From Enterovibrio gelatinilyticus (GTDB taxonomy: Bacteria; Pseudomonadota; Gammaproteobacteria; Enterobacterales; Vibrionaceae): a stretch of 42,105 nucleotides of DNA. The DNA is taken from the NCBI RefSeq assembly GCF_028683095.1, contig NZ_JAJUBC010000041.1:1-42105 (forward strand). The letters run 5' to 3'. The translations under genes and the position numbers were made by a program. This document shows positions 33,091 through 41,636 of this stretch, one piece after another. The number at the start of each line of letters is the position of its first letter. Within the stretch, counting starts at the first letter, position 1. The notes under the pieces were generated by a model. It searched no databases. It was given only the letters and a program-made list of their open reading frames with translations, and had not been told where the DNA came from.

Positions 33091-34944
33091 ATGGGAACAA
33101 TTAGACTCACAACGGCACAAGCACTTGTCCGTTACTTGGCTGCACAACAGATTGAAATTGATGGGAAAAATGAATCTTTATTCGGGTGTGCATTCGCAAT
33201 TTTCGGCCACGGTAATGTCACATGCCTTGGTCAGCAGTTGTATGAAAATCAATCTACCTTTCCAACTTGGCGCGGACAAAACGAGCAATCTATGGCGCTA
33301 GCCGCCGTGGCTTATGCACGTGCCAATCAGCGTCGTCGCATCGGCATTGCCACCTCGTCTGTTGGCCCCGGAGCAACCAATATGATCACCGCGGCAGGGG
33401 TTGCACATACCAACCGATTACCGCTTTTGTTGTTAGCAGGTGATACCTTTCAGTCGCGTTTGCCTGACCCAGTGCTTCAACAAACGGAGCATTTCGCGAA
33501 CCCATCACTCACGGTGAATGACGCGTTTAAAACCGTGACGCGCTTTTGGGATCGCATCAATGCACCATCGCAACTCATGGTTGCGCTGCCACAAGCCATT
33601 GCGACCATGCTAGATCCAGCGGACTGTGGCCCAGCAATGATTGCCCTGCCACAAGATGTGCAAGGCCAAGCATGGGACTTCCCTGAAAGTTTCTTTGCAC
33701 CCAAAGTGCACCGTATTCGTCGCCCTCAACCTGAACCCATTGAATTGGATTTAGCCGCCGAAGCCATCAAAAAGGCTAAACGACCGCTGATCATTGCAGG
33801 TGGTGGCGTGGCCTATTCTGGCGCACGAAATGCATTGATTCAGTTTGCGGAAAAACACCAGATTCCGGTGGTGGAAACCATTGCGGGTCGTACCTTGCTC
33901 AGTGCCGATCACCCGCTTAACTGTGGCCCTATCGGCACAACAGGGTCGAACAGCGCCAATCACATGTGTGAAGACGCCGATGTCGTGATCGCTATCGGCA
34001 CACGCCTTCAAGATTTCACGACAGGTTCTTGGACCGTCTTCCGCGACCCTGACATGAAGCTCATTAGCATCAATGCGGGACGTTTTGACGCCACAAAACA
34101 CATGGCGCAATCCATCATCTCTGACGCCAAGGCCGCTATCGTGCCGCTCAGTGAACGCTTAGGAAACTGGCAAACACAGAGCGCTTGGGTAGACAAGGCC
34201 GCCGCAGAAACAGCGGAGTGGCGAGCTGTCGTCAAACAGCGCACCGCAGCGACTGAGACAGATCTCCCCTCATACGCGCAAATCATTGGCAAAGTGAATA
34301 CCCTGGTAAACGAAGGTGATCGCGTTGTCACAGCCGCCGGTGGTTTACCTGCTGAACTCAACATGAACTGGCAAGCAAGCTACCCCTACTCGCTTGATGT
34401 CGAGTTTGGCTTCTCGTGTATGGGCTATGAAATTGCAGCAGGCTGGGGCAATAAAATTGCACGTCCAGACCATGAATCCATCGTCCTAGTCGGAGACGGC
34501 TCTTACTTGATGATGAACTCTGACATTTACAGCTCCGTGCTCACGGGTCATAAGATGATTGTGCTGGTGTGTGATAACGGCGGCTTCGCGGTGATTCGCA
34601 AGCTTCAAACCAACACGGGCAACACCGCATTTAATAACCAACTCGAAGATTGCACCACAGAGCGTGACTACGATTTACCGCGCGTCGATTTCGTCAGCCA
34701 TGCGCGCGGCTTAGGGGCAAACGCAGAAAAAGTGGAACGTCTCAGTGATTTTGAAGCGGCGTTTGAACGCGCCAAAGCGTCCGACAAAACCTATGTCATC
34801 GTCACCGACATTGATGACACCGTGTGGTCTTCTTGTGACGCATGGTGGGAAGTGGGTTTGTCAGAAGTCACCGACAACGAAAACATTGCCAATGCCCGAG
34901 ACCAATGGGAAGAAGGCCGTAAACATCAACGCCGTGGCGTGTAA
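33091..34944 (+). CDS. iolD: 3D-(3,5/4)-trihydroxycyclohexane-1,2-dione acylhydrolase
   Basis: Thiamine-diphosphate enzyme that opens the cyclohexane ring in inositol catabolism, giving 5-deoxy-glucuronate. The 617-residue length and three-domain TPP layout match IolD. The N-terminal pyrimidine-binding domain includes WRGQNEQSMALAAVAYA (catalytic Glu) and SSVGPGATNMITAAGVAH, the central domain includes RPLIIAGGGVAYSGA, and the C-terminal domain has the TPP motif VGDGSYLMMNSDIYS ending in VCDNGG. GGGAGA lies before the ATG. It is first in the six-gene plus-strand inositol operon and is the only IolD in the window, so the left module depends on it or on a copy elsewhere. Confidence 0.95.
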   Translation: MGTIRLTTAQALVRYLAAQQIEIDGKNESLFGCAFAIFGHGNVTCLGQQLYENQSTFPTWRGQNEQSMALAAVAYARANQRRRIGIATSSVGPGATNMITAAGVAHTNRLPLLLLAGDTFQSRLPDPVLQQTEHFANPSLTVNDAFKTVTRFWDRINAPSQLMVALPQAIATMLDPADCGPAMIALPQDVQGQAWDFPESFFAPKVHRIRRPQPEPIELDLAAEAIKKAKRPLIIAGGGVAYSGARNALIQFAEKHQIPVVETIAGRTLLSADHPLNCGPIGTTGSNSANHMCEDADVVIAIGTRLQDFTTGSWTVFRDPDMKLISINAGRFDATKHMAQSIISDAKAAIVPLSERLGNWQTQSAWVDKAAAETAEWRAVVKQRTAATETDLPSYAQIIGKVNTLVNEGDRVVTAAGGLPAELNMNWQASYPYSLDVEFGFSCMGYEIAAGWGNKIARPDHESIVLVGDGSYLMMNSDIYSSVLTGHKMIVLVCDNGGFAVIRKLQTNTGNTAFNNQLEDCTTERDYDLPRVDFVSHARGLGANAEKVERLSDFEAAFERAKASDKTYVIVTDIDDTVWSSCDAWWEVGLSEVTDNENIANARDQWEEGRKHQRRGV

Positions 34945-34982
34945 TTTTTACCTAACGGATTAGATTTTAGGAGAAGCGCACT

Positions 34983-36158
34983 ATGTTCAATGAAGAAATG
35001 CACTTTGAGTCCCCGATTCGTTGGGGCATGGTCGGCGGCGGTCGTGGCAGCGAAATAGGTTATTCACACCGTGCCGCCGCGCAGCGTGATCGGTTGTTCA
35101 GTTTTGTTGCTGGCGCACTCGATCTCAATGCTGAGCGTGGCAAAGAGTTCGGCATGAATCTCGGGCTCGCCGCCGACCGCTGCTACCCCGATTACAAAAC
35201 CATGTTTGCGGAAGAAGCAAAGCGCGAAGACGGCATTCAAGCCGTCTCTATCGCCACGCCGAACTCCACTCACTCCGAAATTGCAAAAGCGGCGCTAGAA
35301 GCAGGGCTGCACGTAGTGTGTGAAAAACCCGTAACGATCCATGTAGAAGAAGCCATCGAATTAAAAGCGCTGGCAGAAAAGCAAAACAAAATGATCGCCG
35401 TCATGTATGGCTACACCGGCTTTCCAATGGTTCAACAAGCCAGAGAAATGGTTCAACGTGGCGACATTGGTGCGGTACGCGTGGTTCAAATGTCTTTCGC
35501 TCACGGCTTTCACAACCTCGAAGTTGAAAAAGACAATCCCGGCGCCAAATGGCGCATGAACCCAGCGGTTTCAGGGCCGAGCTTCATCATTGGTGATTGT
35601 GGCACCCACCCTTTCTACATGGCAGGTTTGATCACGGGTTTGAAAGTGAAGTCTTTGATGTGTTCGCGCCAGAGCTTCATTGAGTCTCGTGCACCTCTTG
35701 AAGATAACGCGCATGTGGTTTTCAACTTTGAAGGCGGTGCGGTTGGCACGTTATGGGCAAGTGCCGTCAATTCAGGGTCTATGCACCAGCAAAAAATTCG
35801 AATTGTTGGTGAAAAAGCCAGCCTAGAGTGGTGGGATGAATACCCCAACCAGCTCAGATATGAAGTACAAGGAGAGCCAGTCCGTATTCTCGAACGCGGC
35901 ATGGGCTATCTTTACAATGACGTTCCAGGCGTGTCTTGCAACCGTCAAGGTGGTGGTCATGCTGAAGGCTTTTTCGAATCATGGGCGAACCTATACCACC
36001 GTTATGCACTCGCCATTGATGCATTCGATCGTGGTGATCACGCCTTTCTCGAAAGCCATTGGTACCCCGATATTGATGGCGGTATTGACGGTGTAAAACT
36101 GGTCAATGCCTGCGTGAAGTCTGCTGACAATGGCGCGATATGGGTGGACTATGACTGA
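34983..36158 (+). CDS. Gfo/Idh/MocA-family inositol dehydrogenase-like oxidoreductase
   Basis: NAD(P)-dependent oxidoreductase of 391 residues, about 60 longer than IolG. The N-terminal Rossmann motif is unusual, GMVGGGRGSEIGYSHRAAA, followed by CEKP with the catalytic-type Lys. The substrate-domain His sits in GDCGTHPFYMAGL. Second in the iolD operon, 38 bp after iolD with AGGAG before the ATG; its end overlaps the iolC start. It may oxidise myo-, scyllo- or D-chiro-inositol, or interconvert inosose isomers, as characterised long Gfo/Idh/MocA proteins in other inositol operons do. The exact substrate is not readable from sequence. Confidence 0.85.
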   Translation: MFNEEMHFESPIRWGMVGGGRGSEIGYSHRAAAQRDRLFSFVAGALDLNAERGKEFGMNLGLAADRCYPDYKTMFAEEAKREDGIQAVSIATPNSTHSEIAKAALEAGLHVVCEKPVTIHVEEAIELKALAEKQNKMIAVMYGYTGFPMVQQAREMVQRGDIGAVRVVQMSFAHGFHNLEVEKDNPGAKWRMNPAVSGPSFIIGDCGTHPFYMAGLITGLKVKSLMCSRQSFIESRAPLEDNAHVVFNFEGGAVGTLWASAVNSGSMHQQKIRIVGEKASLEWWDEYPNQLRYEVQGEPVRILERGMGYLYNDVPGVSCNRQGGGHAEGFFESWANLYHRYALAIDAFDRGDHAFLESHWYPDIDGGIDGVKLVNACVKSADNGAIWVDYD

Positions 36159-37185
36159 TACACAAATTCATCTCTCTGGCTGGGAAAAAAACATTGAGCG
36201 ACCACTCGACGTGATCTGTCTGGGTCGCGCGGGTGTCGATTTCTATGGCAACACAGATGGTGCGGATTTCACCACAGAAACCAGCTTCAAAAAATGTGTT
36301 GGCGGGTCGCCAGCCAACGTGGCGATTGGTTTAGCCACCTTGGGGGCAAAATCAGGCTTCATTGGCTGCCTATCTAACGATGCCCAAGGTCAGTATGTAC
36401 GCCATTACATGCACGAGAAAGGCATCGATTTAGCGGGCGTGAAAACCTTGTTTGGCGAATACCGCACGAGTCTTGCCGTTGCAGAATTACGCCCAGAGCC
36501 CGAAGTGGTGATTTATCGTAATAACGCAGCAGACCTCGCGCTCATGACAACCGACATCGACGCAGAGTATCTCGCGTCGGCGCATTGCTTGTTTGTCTCC
36601 GGCACTGCCCTTTCCACCAGCCCATCGCGAGAAGCCACTCTTTCCGCCATGCAAACGGCGCAGCTGTCAGGCACCTTAGTGGTCTTGGATTTGGATTATC
36701 GACCGTACTCATGGGCGTCAGCGGCAGATCCCGCTCATTACTATCGCTTAGCGGCATCGTTAAGTGATGTCGTTATCGGCAATCGCGAAGAATACGAAGT
36801 AATGGGTATTCCTCATGATAACGAGGAGAGTCATATCAATGCCGCCTCCGAATTGCTGAGCGGCGGTACGGAACTGGTGGTGATCAAAGCAGGCTCGGAA
36901 GGCTGCGATCTGTTCGGCCTTGATGGCAACGGCAATTTACTCAAGCGCTCACAGCCAATTTTCAAAGTCGAGGCGCGAAAACCCTATGGTGCGGGAGATG
37001 CCTTCGCCGCAGCGCTCCTTTTTGCTTTGCTCAATCATTACACACTTCGAGACGCCGCCGCCATGGGCGCTGCGAATGCGGCTATCAATGTGACTGGCGA
37101 TACATGCGGAGATGCCATGTCGACTCTGCCTGCATTGAAAGATTTCATGGAAAGCCACGGATACCAATTTTCAACGCAGCCTTAG
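36151..37185 (+). CDS. iolC: 5-dehydro-2-deoxygluconokinase (copy 2, single domain)
   Basis: PfkB-family kinase of 344 residues that phosphorylates 5-dehydro-2-deoxygluconate. N-terminal pattern LDVICLGRAGVDFYGN, GG motif VGGSPANVAIGLATLGA, and catalytic motif YGAGDAFAAALLFALLN with the base Asp. It lacks the DUF2090 half found in the copy at 5.9-7.8 kb; a separate IolJ aldolase is encoded 0.9 kb downstream instead. The ATG at 36151 overlaps the preceding stop codon by 8 bp, indicating translational coupling. An in-frame ATG at 36130 is possible but deeper in the upstream gene. Confidence 0.93.
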   Translation: MTDTQIHLSGWEKNIERPLDVICLGRAGVDFYGNTDGADFTTETSFKKCVGGSPANVAIGLATLGAKSGFIGCLSNDAQGQYVRHYMHEKGIDLAGVKTLFGEYRTSLAVAELRPEPEVVIYRNNAADLALMTTDIDAEYLASAHCLFVSGTALSTSPSREATLSAMQTAQLSGTLVVLDLDYRPYSWASAADPAHYYRLAASLSDVVIGNREEYEVMGIPHDNEESHINAASELLSGGTELVVIKAGSEGCDLFGLDGNGNLLKRSQPIFKVEARKPYGAGDAFAAALLFALLNHYTLRDAAAMGAANAAINVTGDTCGDAMSTLPALKDFMESHGYQFSTQP

Positions 37186-37240
37186 TTCCCCAAACCTGTC
37201 GGGGAAAGGACGCGGAAAGAAACTGATTAAGGAGTAGATC

Positions 37241-38098
37241 ATGGGAAAACATATCCCACCATTTGATAACAAAAATGAGCCAATTGTTGGTGTCAACGAC
37301 GACACCACACCACTTTGTTACTTCAACCCTGTTCGCCTGAGCAAAGGCGAAAGCCACAGTTATAAACTGGACGATTATGAATCTGCCGTTGTACTTGCAG
37401 GCGGTACTTGTGACATCACGGTAGGCGAAGAAACCTTCTCTGGCATTGGTAAGCGCGCGTCGGTTTGGGACGGTGACCCTTCAGCAGTTTATGCCCCAGT
37501 GGGAAGCAATGTGACCGTTACGTGCGTGTCTGACAACGCCGATGTGATGATTGCAGGCGGTCGTTTCGAACAAGAGGCAGGCCAAGCGCTCTCAGCTTTC
37601 GCTGTGCAACCTGAAGAGACAGACAAAATCCAATACGGCAGTGACGACACCAAAACACACCGTAAAATCAAACATATCCTTGGGCAGAAAAACGCCGACA
37701 AGCGCGGACGTCTCATGGTCAGTGAGCTATTTACAGTAGGCGCTGGCGGTTGGTCGGGTTTCCCTCCTCATAAGCATGACGAAGAGCGTCCGCCCACTGA
37801 AACGCGCTACGAGGAAGTCTACCAATTCAGATTCAATCCTGACTTTGGCTTTGGCGCGCAATTTCTCTATGAACATGAAGACGACTGCGGCCCTGTTTAC
37901 CATGTTCGCACTGGCAGCGTGATAGCCATCGACAAAGGCTACCATCCTTCCGTCGCCGCACCAGGGTACGAAATGTATTACTTCACCATCATCGTCGGTG
38001 AAACGAGTAAATCGCTGGTACAGCACTTCGACCCTCATCATGAGTATCAAGTGCACACTATCCCAGGTATCAAAGACATGGTTGCTAAATTTAAGTAG
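37241..38098 (+). CDS. iolB: 5-deoxy-glucuronate isomerase (copy 2)
   Basis: Same reaction as the left-hand copy, 285 residues. The IolB cupin signature is FPPHKHDEERPPTETRYEEVYQF-like in family position (metal His pair followed by acidic residues, about 173-195), with GSVIAIDKGYHPSVAAPGYEMYYFTIIVGE near the C-terminus. It differs from copy 1 throughout, so this is an old paralogue or a separately acquired gene and not a recent duplication. It comes 55 bp after iolC with an AAGGAG Shine-Dalgarno sequence before the ATG. It presumably works with the neighbouring IolD, IolC and IolJ. Confidence 0.93.
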   Translation: MGKHIPPFDNKNEPIVGVNDDTTPLCYFNPVRLSKGESHSYKLDDYESAVVLAGGTCDITVGEETFSGIGKRASVWDGDPSAVYAPVGSNVTVTCVSDNADVMIAGGRFEQEAGQALSAFAVQPEETDKIQYGSDDTKTHRKIKHILGQKNADKRGRLMVSELFTVGAGGWSGFPPHKHDEERPPTETRYEEVYQFRFNPDFGFGAQFLYEHEDDCGPVYHVRTGSVIAIDKGYHPSVAAPGYEMYYFTIIVGETSKSLVQHFDPHHEYQVHTIPGIKDMVAKFK

Positions 38099-38122
38099 TC
38101 GCGATTAATAAAGGACGGTTTG

Positions 38123-38974
38123 ATGCTAGTCAATCTGAATGAGTTACTCCCAAGTGCTGCGGTATCTGACGGCGCAGTGGCCTGCTGTAACGTTTTTGGT
38201 ATCGAAGAAGCAAAGTCGATTATTGCAGCTGCAGAATCACTGTCATTGCCGGTCATTCTTGCCGTCAACAAAGACATGGTAGATCTGGCTGGTGTAGAAG
38301 CCATGGGAGGCCTGTTAGTGCCTATGGCAAAAGCAAGCTCTGTGCCTGTGGTTGTTCACCTTGACCATTGCTACGAAGAAAAAATCGTTTATCGCGCCAT
38401 TCATTCAGGCTTTAGCTCTGTGATGTTTGATGGCTCACAACTGCCGCTGGAAGAAAACATTCGCCGTACTCGCCAAGTGGTCGATGTTGCGCACGCGGTG
38501 GGTGTCTCCGTGGAAGGCGAATTGGGCTCTGTACCCTACGAAGAAGGGCGTGATCACATCAAGTCTATGTCCACTATTCCGGCGGAAGCCACAGTCTACT
38601 CACAAGAAAGTGGGATTGATGCGCTCGCTGTCTCTGTGGGTAATGTGCACCGAAAAACAGAAGCGAATAGCCCCATCGACTTCGAGCTGTTAAAGCAAAT
38701 TGAAATGGCGACAACGCTACCTTTGGTCATTCACGGCACCACAGGTATTGCCGAGCCCGATCTGCTCAAACTCAAGCAGCAGCGAGTTGCAAAATTTAAT
38801 GTTGGCACCACCCTTCGCATGGCTTTTGGAAATGCGATTCGTGAATGCATGGCGCAAGAGCCCAACAAATACGATAGTCAGTATTTCTCCGGTGAAGCCA
38901 TGCCTGCGCTGCAAGCCGAAGCAGCCCGTGTCATTGCGCTGCTCGCCGCACGTCGTCGACCACTTATTAAGTAA
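38123..38974 (+). CDS. iolJ: Class II aldolase, 6-phospho-5-dehydro-2-deoxygluconate aldolase
   Basis: Zinc-dependent class II fructose-bisphosphate-aldolase-family enzyme of 283 residues. It cleaves the IolC product to dihydroxyacetone phosphate and malonate semialdehyde. Visible motifs are VVVHLDHCYE (catalytic Asp and a zinc His, about 75-84), VEGELGSVPYEEG (about 133-145), and the phosphate/zinc segment VIHGTTGI near 208, where most relatives have HGGSG or HGASG. AAGGA is 7 bp before the ATG at 38123. It follows iolB in the operon. It makes this module independent of the DUF2090 aldolase-like domain of the left-hand IolC. An L-tagatose- or fructose-bisphosphate substrate cannot be excluded by sequence alone. 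Confidence 0.88.
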   Translation: MLVNLNELLPSAAVSDGAVACCNVFGIEEAKSIIAAAESLSLPVILAVNKDMVDLAGVEAMGGLLVPMAKASSVPVVVHLDHCYEEKIVYRAIHSGFSSVMFDGSQLPLEENIRRTRQVVDVAHAVGVSVEGELGSVPYEEGRDHIKSMSTIPAEATVYSQESGIDALAVSVGNVHRKTEANSPIDFELLKQIEMATTLPLVIHGTTGIAEPDLLKLKQQRVAKFNVGTTLRMAFGNAIRECMAQEPNKYDSQYFSGEAMPALQAEAARVIALLAARRRPLIK

Positions 38975-39037
38975 CCAACAGGATAACGCGTTGAATCAAT
39001 CATTGGTTGGGCGCTGTCTTCAAAAAAGGATTTAACA

Positions 39038-40207
39038 ATGAGTAAGGCACACCGCAAGTTAGGAAGACGATTAAGACTCGGTGTTATTGGTGGCGGCCCT
39101 GATTCATTTATCGGTTCCATCCACCGTTCAGCAGCGACCATGCATGAAGAGTTCGATGTGGTCGCTGGCGTGTTCTCATCGAACCCTGAACGTTCAATTG
39201 CGGCAGGAAAGGCCATGGGGATCGCCCGCCCATACGGCGACCCAGATGCCCTCTTTGCTGGTGAAGCAAACGTGGATGACCCAATTGATGCGCTTGCCAT
39301 CATGACACCCAATAACAGCCATTATATCCTGTCAATTCGCGCTTTAGATGCGGGCTTTAATGTCTTCTGTGAAAAGCCTCTTACCATGACGGAAGAGGAA
39401 TCTGCTGACTTGGTCAAACGCGTTAAGGCCGCAGGAAAACGATATTGTGTCGCCTATGGTTACAGCGGTTACCCCATGGTGAGAGAAGCGAAAGAGCTGG
39501 TTGCGCAAGGCGTTATCGGTAACATCACTATGGTGCAAAGTAACTATGTGCAGGGGCATCTGGCGACTCTCACCGACTCAGAGCTATCTGGGTCAAACTG
39601 GCACATGAAACCCGAACTGGCTGGCCCTTCCCTGATTCTGGGAGACATCGCTACACACAGCTATCATTTGGCAAGCTATGTCATGGGGATGGAAGCGGCG
39701 TCTTTGAGTGCCGATGTCACCGCCGTGGTCGAAGGCCGAACCGCCGATGACTATTGCGGAGTTCTTCTACGCTACCCCAACAACGCCAGAGGTGTTTTTT
39801 GGGTAACGCAGGCCGCAGCAGGCGGTGTTCATGGCTTGAACGTCACGCTACATGGCACCAAAGGGGGCATAGAGTGGCATCAGGAACAGCCCAATGAGCT
39901 GCGGGTTAAACCGCTAGATCAACCGGCTTATGTCCTCACCAAAGGGGGCGCGGGGCTCACTGCCGCTGGAGAGCGCGTCTCTCATGTCGCCATTGGTCAC
40001 CCAGAAGGTTACCGCGAAGCGTTTGCCAATCTTTACTACGATTTTGCATCTAACATCGTGGATGACATTTTGGGTGAAACACCCAACCCTTTGACGCTCT
40101 GCAACCCCACCGTTGAAGATGGTGCGTATGGAATGGCTTTTGTTTACGCCGCTGTGCGCTCATCAGAAAACGACGGTAAATGGGAGCCACTAAAAAACCT
40201 GACCTAA
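39038..40207 (+). CDS. Gfo/Idh/MocA-family oxidoreductase, second in operon
   Basis: NAD(P)-dependent dehydrogenase of 389 residues, related to the gene at 34983 but divergent. The Rossmann motif is GVIGGGPDSFIGSIHRSAA, followed by CEKPLTM with the conserved Lys, and GDIATHSYHLASY with the substrate-domain His. The C-terminal phrase HPEGYREAFANLYYDFA corresponds to HAEGFFESWANLYHRYA in the first copy. AAGGA precedes the ATG. It is the last gene of the iolD operon, followed by a strong terminator. Having two long dehydrogenases in addition to IolG suggests handling of more than one inositol isomer, for example scyllo- or D-chiro-inositol. Confidence 0.85.
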   Translation: MSKAHRKLGRRLRLGVIGGGPDSFIGSIHRSAATMHEEFDVVAGVFSSNPERSIAAGKAMGIARPYGDPDALFAGEANVDDPIDALAIMTPNNSHYILSIRALDAGFNVFCEKPLTMTEEESADLVKRVKAAGKRYCVAYGYSGYPMVREAKELVAQGVIGNITMVQSNYVQGHLATLTDSELSGSNWHMKPELAGPSLILGDIATHSYHLASYVMGMEAASLSADVTAVVEGRTADDYCGVLLRYPNNARGVFWVTQAAAGGVHGLNVTLHGTKGGIEWHQEQPNELRVKPLDQPAYVLTKGGAGLTAAGERVSHVAIGHPEGYREAFANLYYDFASNIVDDILGETPNPLTLCNPTVEDGAYGMAFVYAAVRSSENDGKWEPLKNLT

Positions 40208-40283
40208 TACCAAGTATGACGCGGCTTTGAGCGTTTCAATACGAGACGCCTCTCGTCCAATGATTCTATAGTTACCATGCTTT

Positions 40284-40322
40284 GCGAGCAGTTAACCGGT
40301 CGTCGGCCTGCTCGCCTTTTTC
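40284..40322 (+). terminator. Intrinsic terminator of the iolD operon
   Basis: GCGAGCAG / CTGCTCGC form an 8-bp stem, followed by CTTTTTC. It lies 77 bp after the last gene of the operon. The rest of the gap to 40495 shows no gene. Confidence 0.83.
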
Positions 40323-40495
40323 ATTCTGATTTTCCTACTTTTGCTTTCCCTGCCTCTTCACGACTTCTACGTAGCAAGTGTCGCGACAACATATTCCTCG
40401 TCGCAAATAGATAACCTAAGCTTATAAATCAGACAACAGCCACCACCCAATTAACGATACATTGGGATCGTAAATCAATAGAGATTGGAGGATCT

Positions 40496-40867
40496 ATGAG
40501 TGACAAAAAAGTCGCACTTTTCGGTTGGCACCCAGACGTGGTTAACTACGACAAATGGCCTGGAATGAGCGCTGAGAAGCTCCTTGCCGCTCTAGAAGGA
40601 GACCGAGACAATTTAGTATCTCTCGGCTACAACGTGGTGCTTCACTATATTCGTGATGGTGAAACGGCATTCGAAACCGCGACAAAAGCGTTGGAAAATC
40701 AAGGTTATGACTGTGTGCTAATCGGTGCCGGCGTGCGTCGAGATGACGACCATTTCCTTGTCTTTGAACGTCTGGTCAATGCCGCACACATGGCAGCCCC
40801 TGAAGCCGCCATTTGCTTTAATACCAATCCAAGTGACACGGCTGACGCCATCAAGCGTTGGATTTAA
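40496..40867 (+). CDS. Conserved-looking small cytosolic protein of unknown function
   Basis: A 123-residue protein I cannot assign. It begins MSDKKVALFGWHPDVVNYDKW and looks like a compact alpha/beta (Rossmann-like) domain: a beta strand VALFGW, an acidic helix, a second strand NVVLHYI, the strand-loop CVLIGAGVRRDDDHFLVFE, and CFNTNPSDTADAIKRW at the end. There is no signal peptide, membrane segment or metal motif, apart from single Cys residues. GGAGGA 5-7 bp before the ATG strongly supports translation. The next gene is 86 bp away on the same strand, so the three short genes up to 41544 may be a unit. Confidence 0.7.
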   Translation: MSDKKVALFGWHPDVVNYDKWPGMSAEKLLAALEGDRDNLVSLGYNVVLHYIRDGETAFETATKALENQGYDCVLIGAGVRRDDDHFLVFERLVNAAHMAAPEAAICFNTNPSDTADAIKRWI

Positions 40868-40953
40868 CGTGTATGCTGCGTTTCAACTCAACGCGCATCA
40901 CTGACACTATGTCCAGTCTTGTGGGGTTGCTAAGGAAAATAGGAAGATCGTGA

Positions 40954-41151
40954 ATGACGGAGCTGGAAGAAAGAGTCATTGATTGCCCATATTGCGGCGA
41001 ATCTATTGAAGTGCTTATCGACAGTGAAGACAGCGGACAACAATACATCGAAGACTGCCAAGTATGTTGTCGACCTATTACCTTTTTCATCCAACAAGAA
41101 AACGATGGAAACCTATATATCTCAGTGCATCACGAAAATGATGCGTTCTGA
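40954..41151 (+). CDS. CPXCG motif-containing cysteine-rich protein
   Basis: A 65-residue protein of the CPXCG family. The first pair is CPYCGESI at residues 11-18 and the second is CQVCCRPI at about 35-42, giving four ligands for a zinc ribbon plus one extra Cys. The rest is acidic with two short strands. Members are widespread in proteobacteria and uncharacterised. It is followed 54 bp later by a thioredoxin-like gene, which is consistent with, but does not prove, a metal- or thiol-related role. Confidence 0.88.
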   Translation: MTELEERVIDCPYCGESIEVLIDSEDSGQQYIEDCQVCCRPITFFIQQENDGNLYISVHHENDAF

Positions 41152-41205
41152 GAGACGTCTCTTACAACAGCAACAAAACTTGCACGCTTCAAGGAAGAAC
41201 AAACA

Positions 41206-41544
41206 ATGAAAGCATCAACAATCGGGTTTAAACCTGATTACGAAGAAGACGCACCATCAGTTGAGGATGTCACTCACCTTACCGGCTTAGCGGTCATCGA
41301 ATTTGGCGCACCTTGGTGTACTCATTGCCAGGGGGCACAGTCTGCCATCAGGGAAATTCTCGAACCAACGACCATGCTGCACATCAAGGTGTTTGATGGC
41401 AAAGGAAAGCGATTGGGGCGTCATTTCAAGGTCAAGCTGTGGCCAACAGTGATTGTGCTAAAAGACGGTGTAGAAGTCGCTCGCGTTGTTCGCCCCACAG
41501 AGGCACACGAGGTGCAAGACCTGCTGCAAGCCGCCAACGCTTAG
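41206..41544 (+). CDS. Thioredoxin-like protein with CTHC active site
   Basis: A 112-residue thioredoxin-fold protein. The active site is CTHC in FGAPWCTHCQGAQ (about residues 37-40 by position), the cis-Pro is in KLWPTVIVLKDG near 84, and the order of strands matches small cytosolic thioredoxins. There is no signal peptide, so it acts in the cytosol, probably as a disulfide reductase or a peroxide-linked protein. CTHC instead of CGPC suggests a different redox potential from the main thioredoxin. AAGGAAGA precedes the ATG. It follows the CPXCG gene on the same strand. Confidence 0.88.
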   Translation: MKASTIGFKPDYEEDAPSVEDVTHLTGLAVIEFGAPWCTHCQGAQSAIREILEPTTMLHIKVFDGKGKRLGRHFKVKLWPTVIVLKDGVEVARVVRPTEAHEVQDLLQAANA

Positions 41545-41552
41545 CGACCTGA

Positions 41553-41599
41553 ACAACACATCATGTAGGCCCTCGATGTGGACTTACATAATGTGTTGT
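41553..41599. repeat. Long imperfect inverted repeat after thioredoxin-like gene
   Basis: The arms ACAACACATCATGTA (41553-41567) and TACATAATGTGTTGT (41585-41599) match at 14 of 15 positions and enclose 17 bases. No T-run follows on either strand. It may be a transcript-end hairpin or a small palindromic repeat of unknown kind. Confidence 0.5.
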
Positions 41600-41636
41600 G
41601 ACCATTCACCAAACAAATTCTGCTCCCATCTTTCGT

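Noticed and set aside
33751-34364. Minus-strand ORFs of about 120 codons
   Set aside because: Both lie inside iolD in antisense and show no independent start signals.
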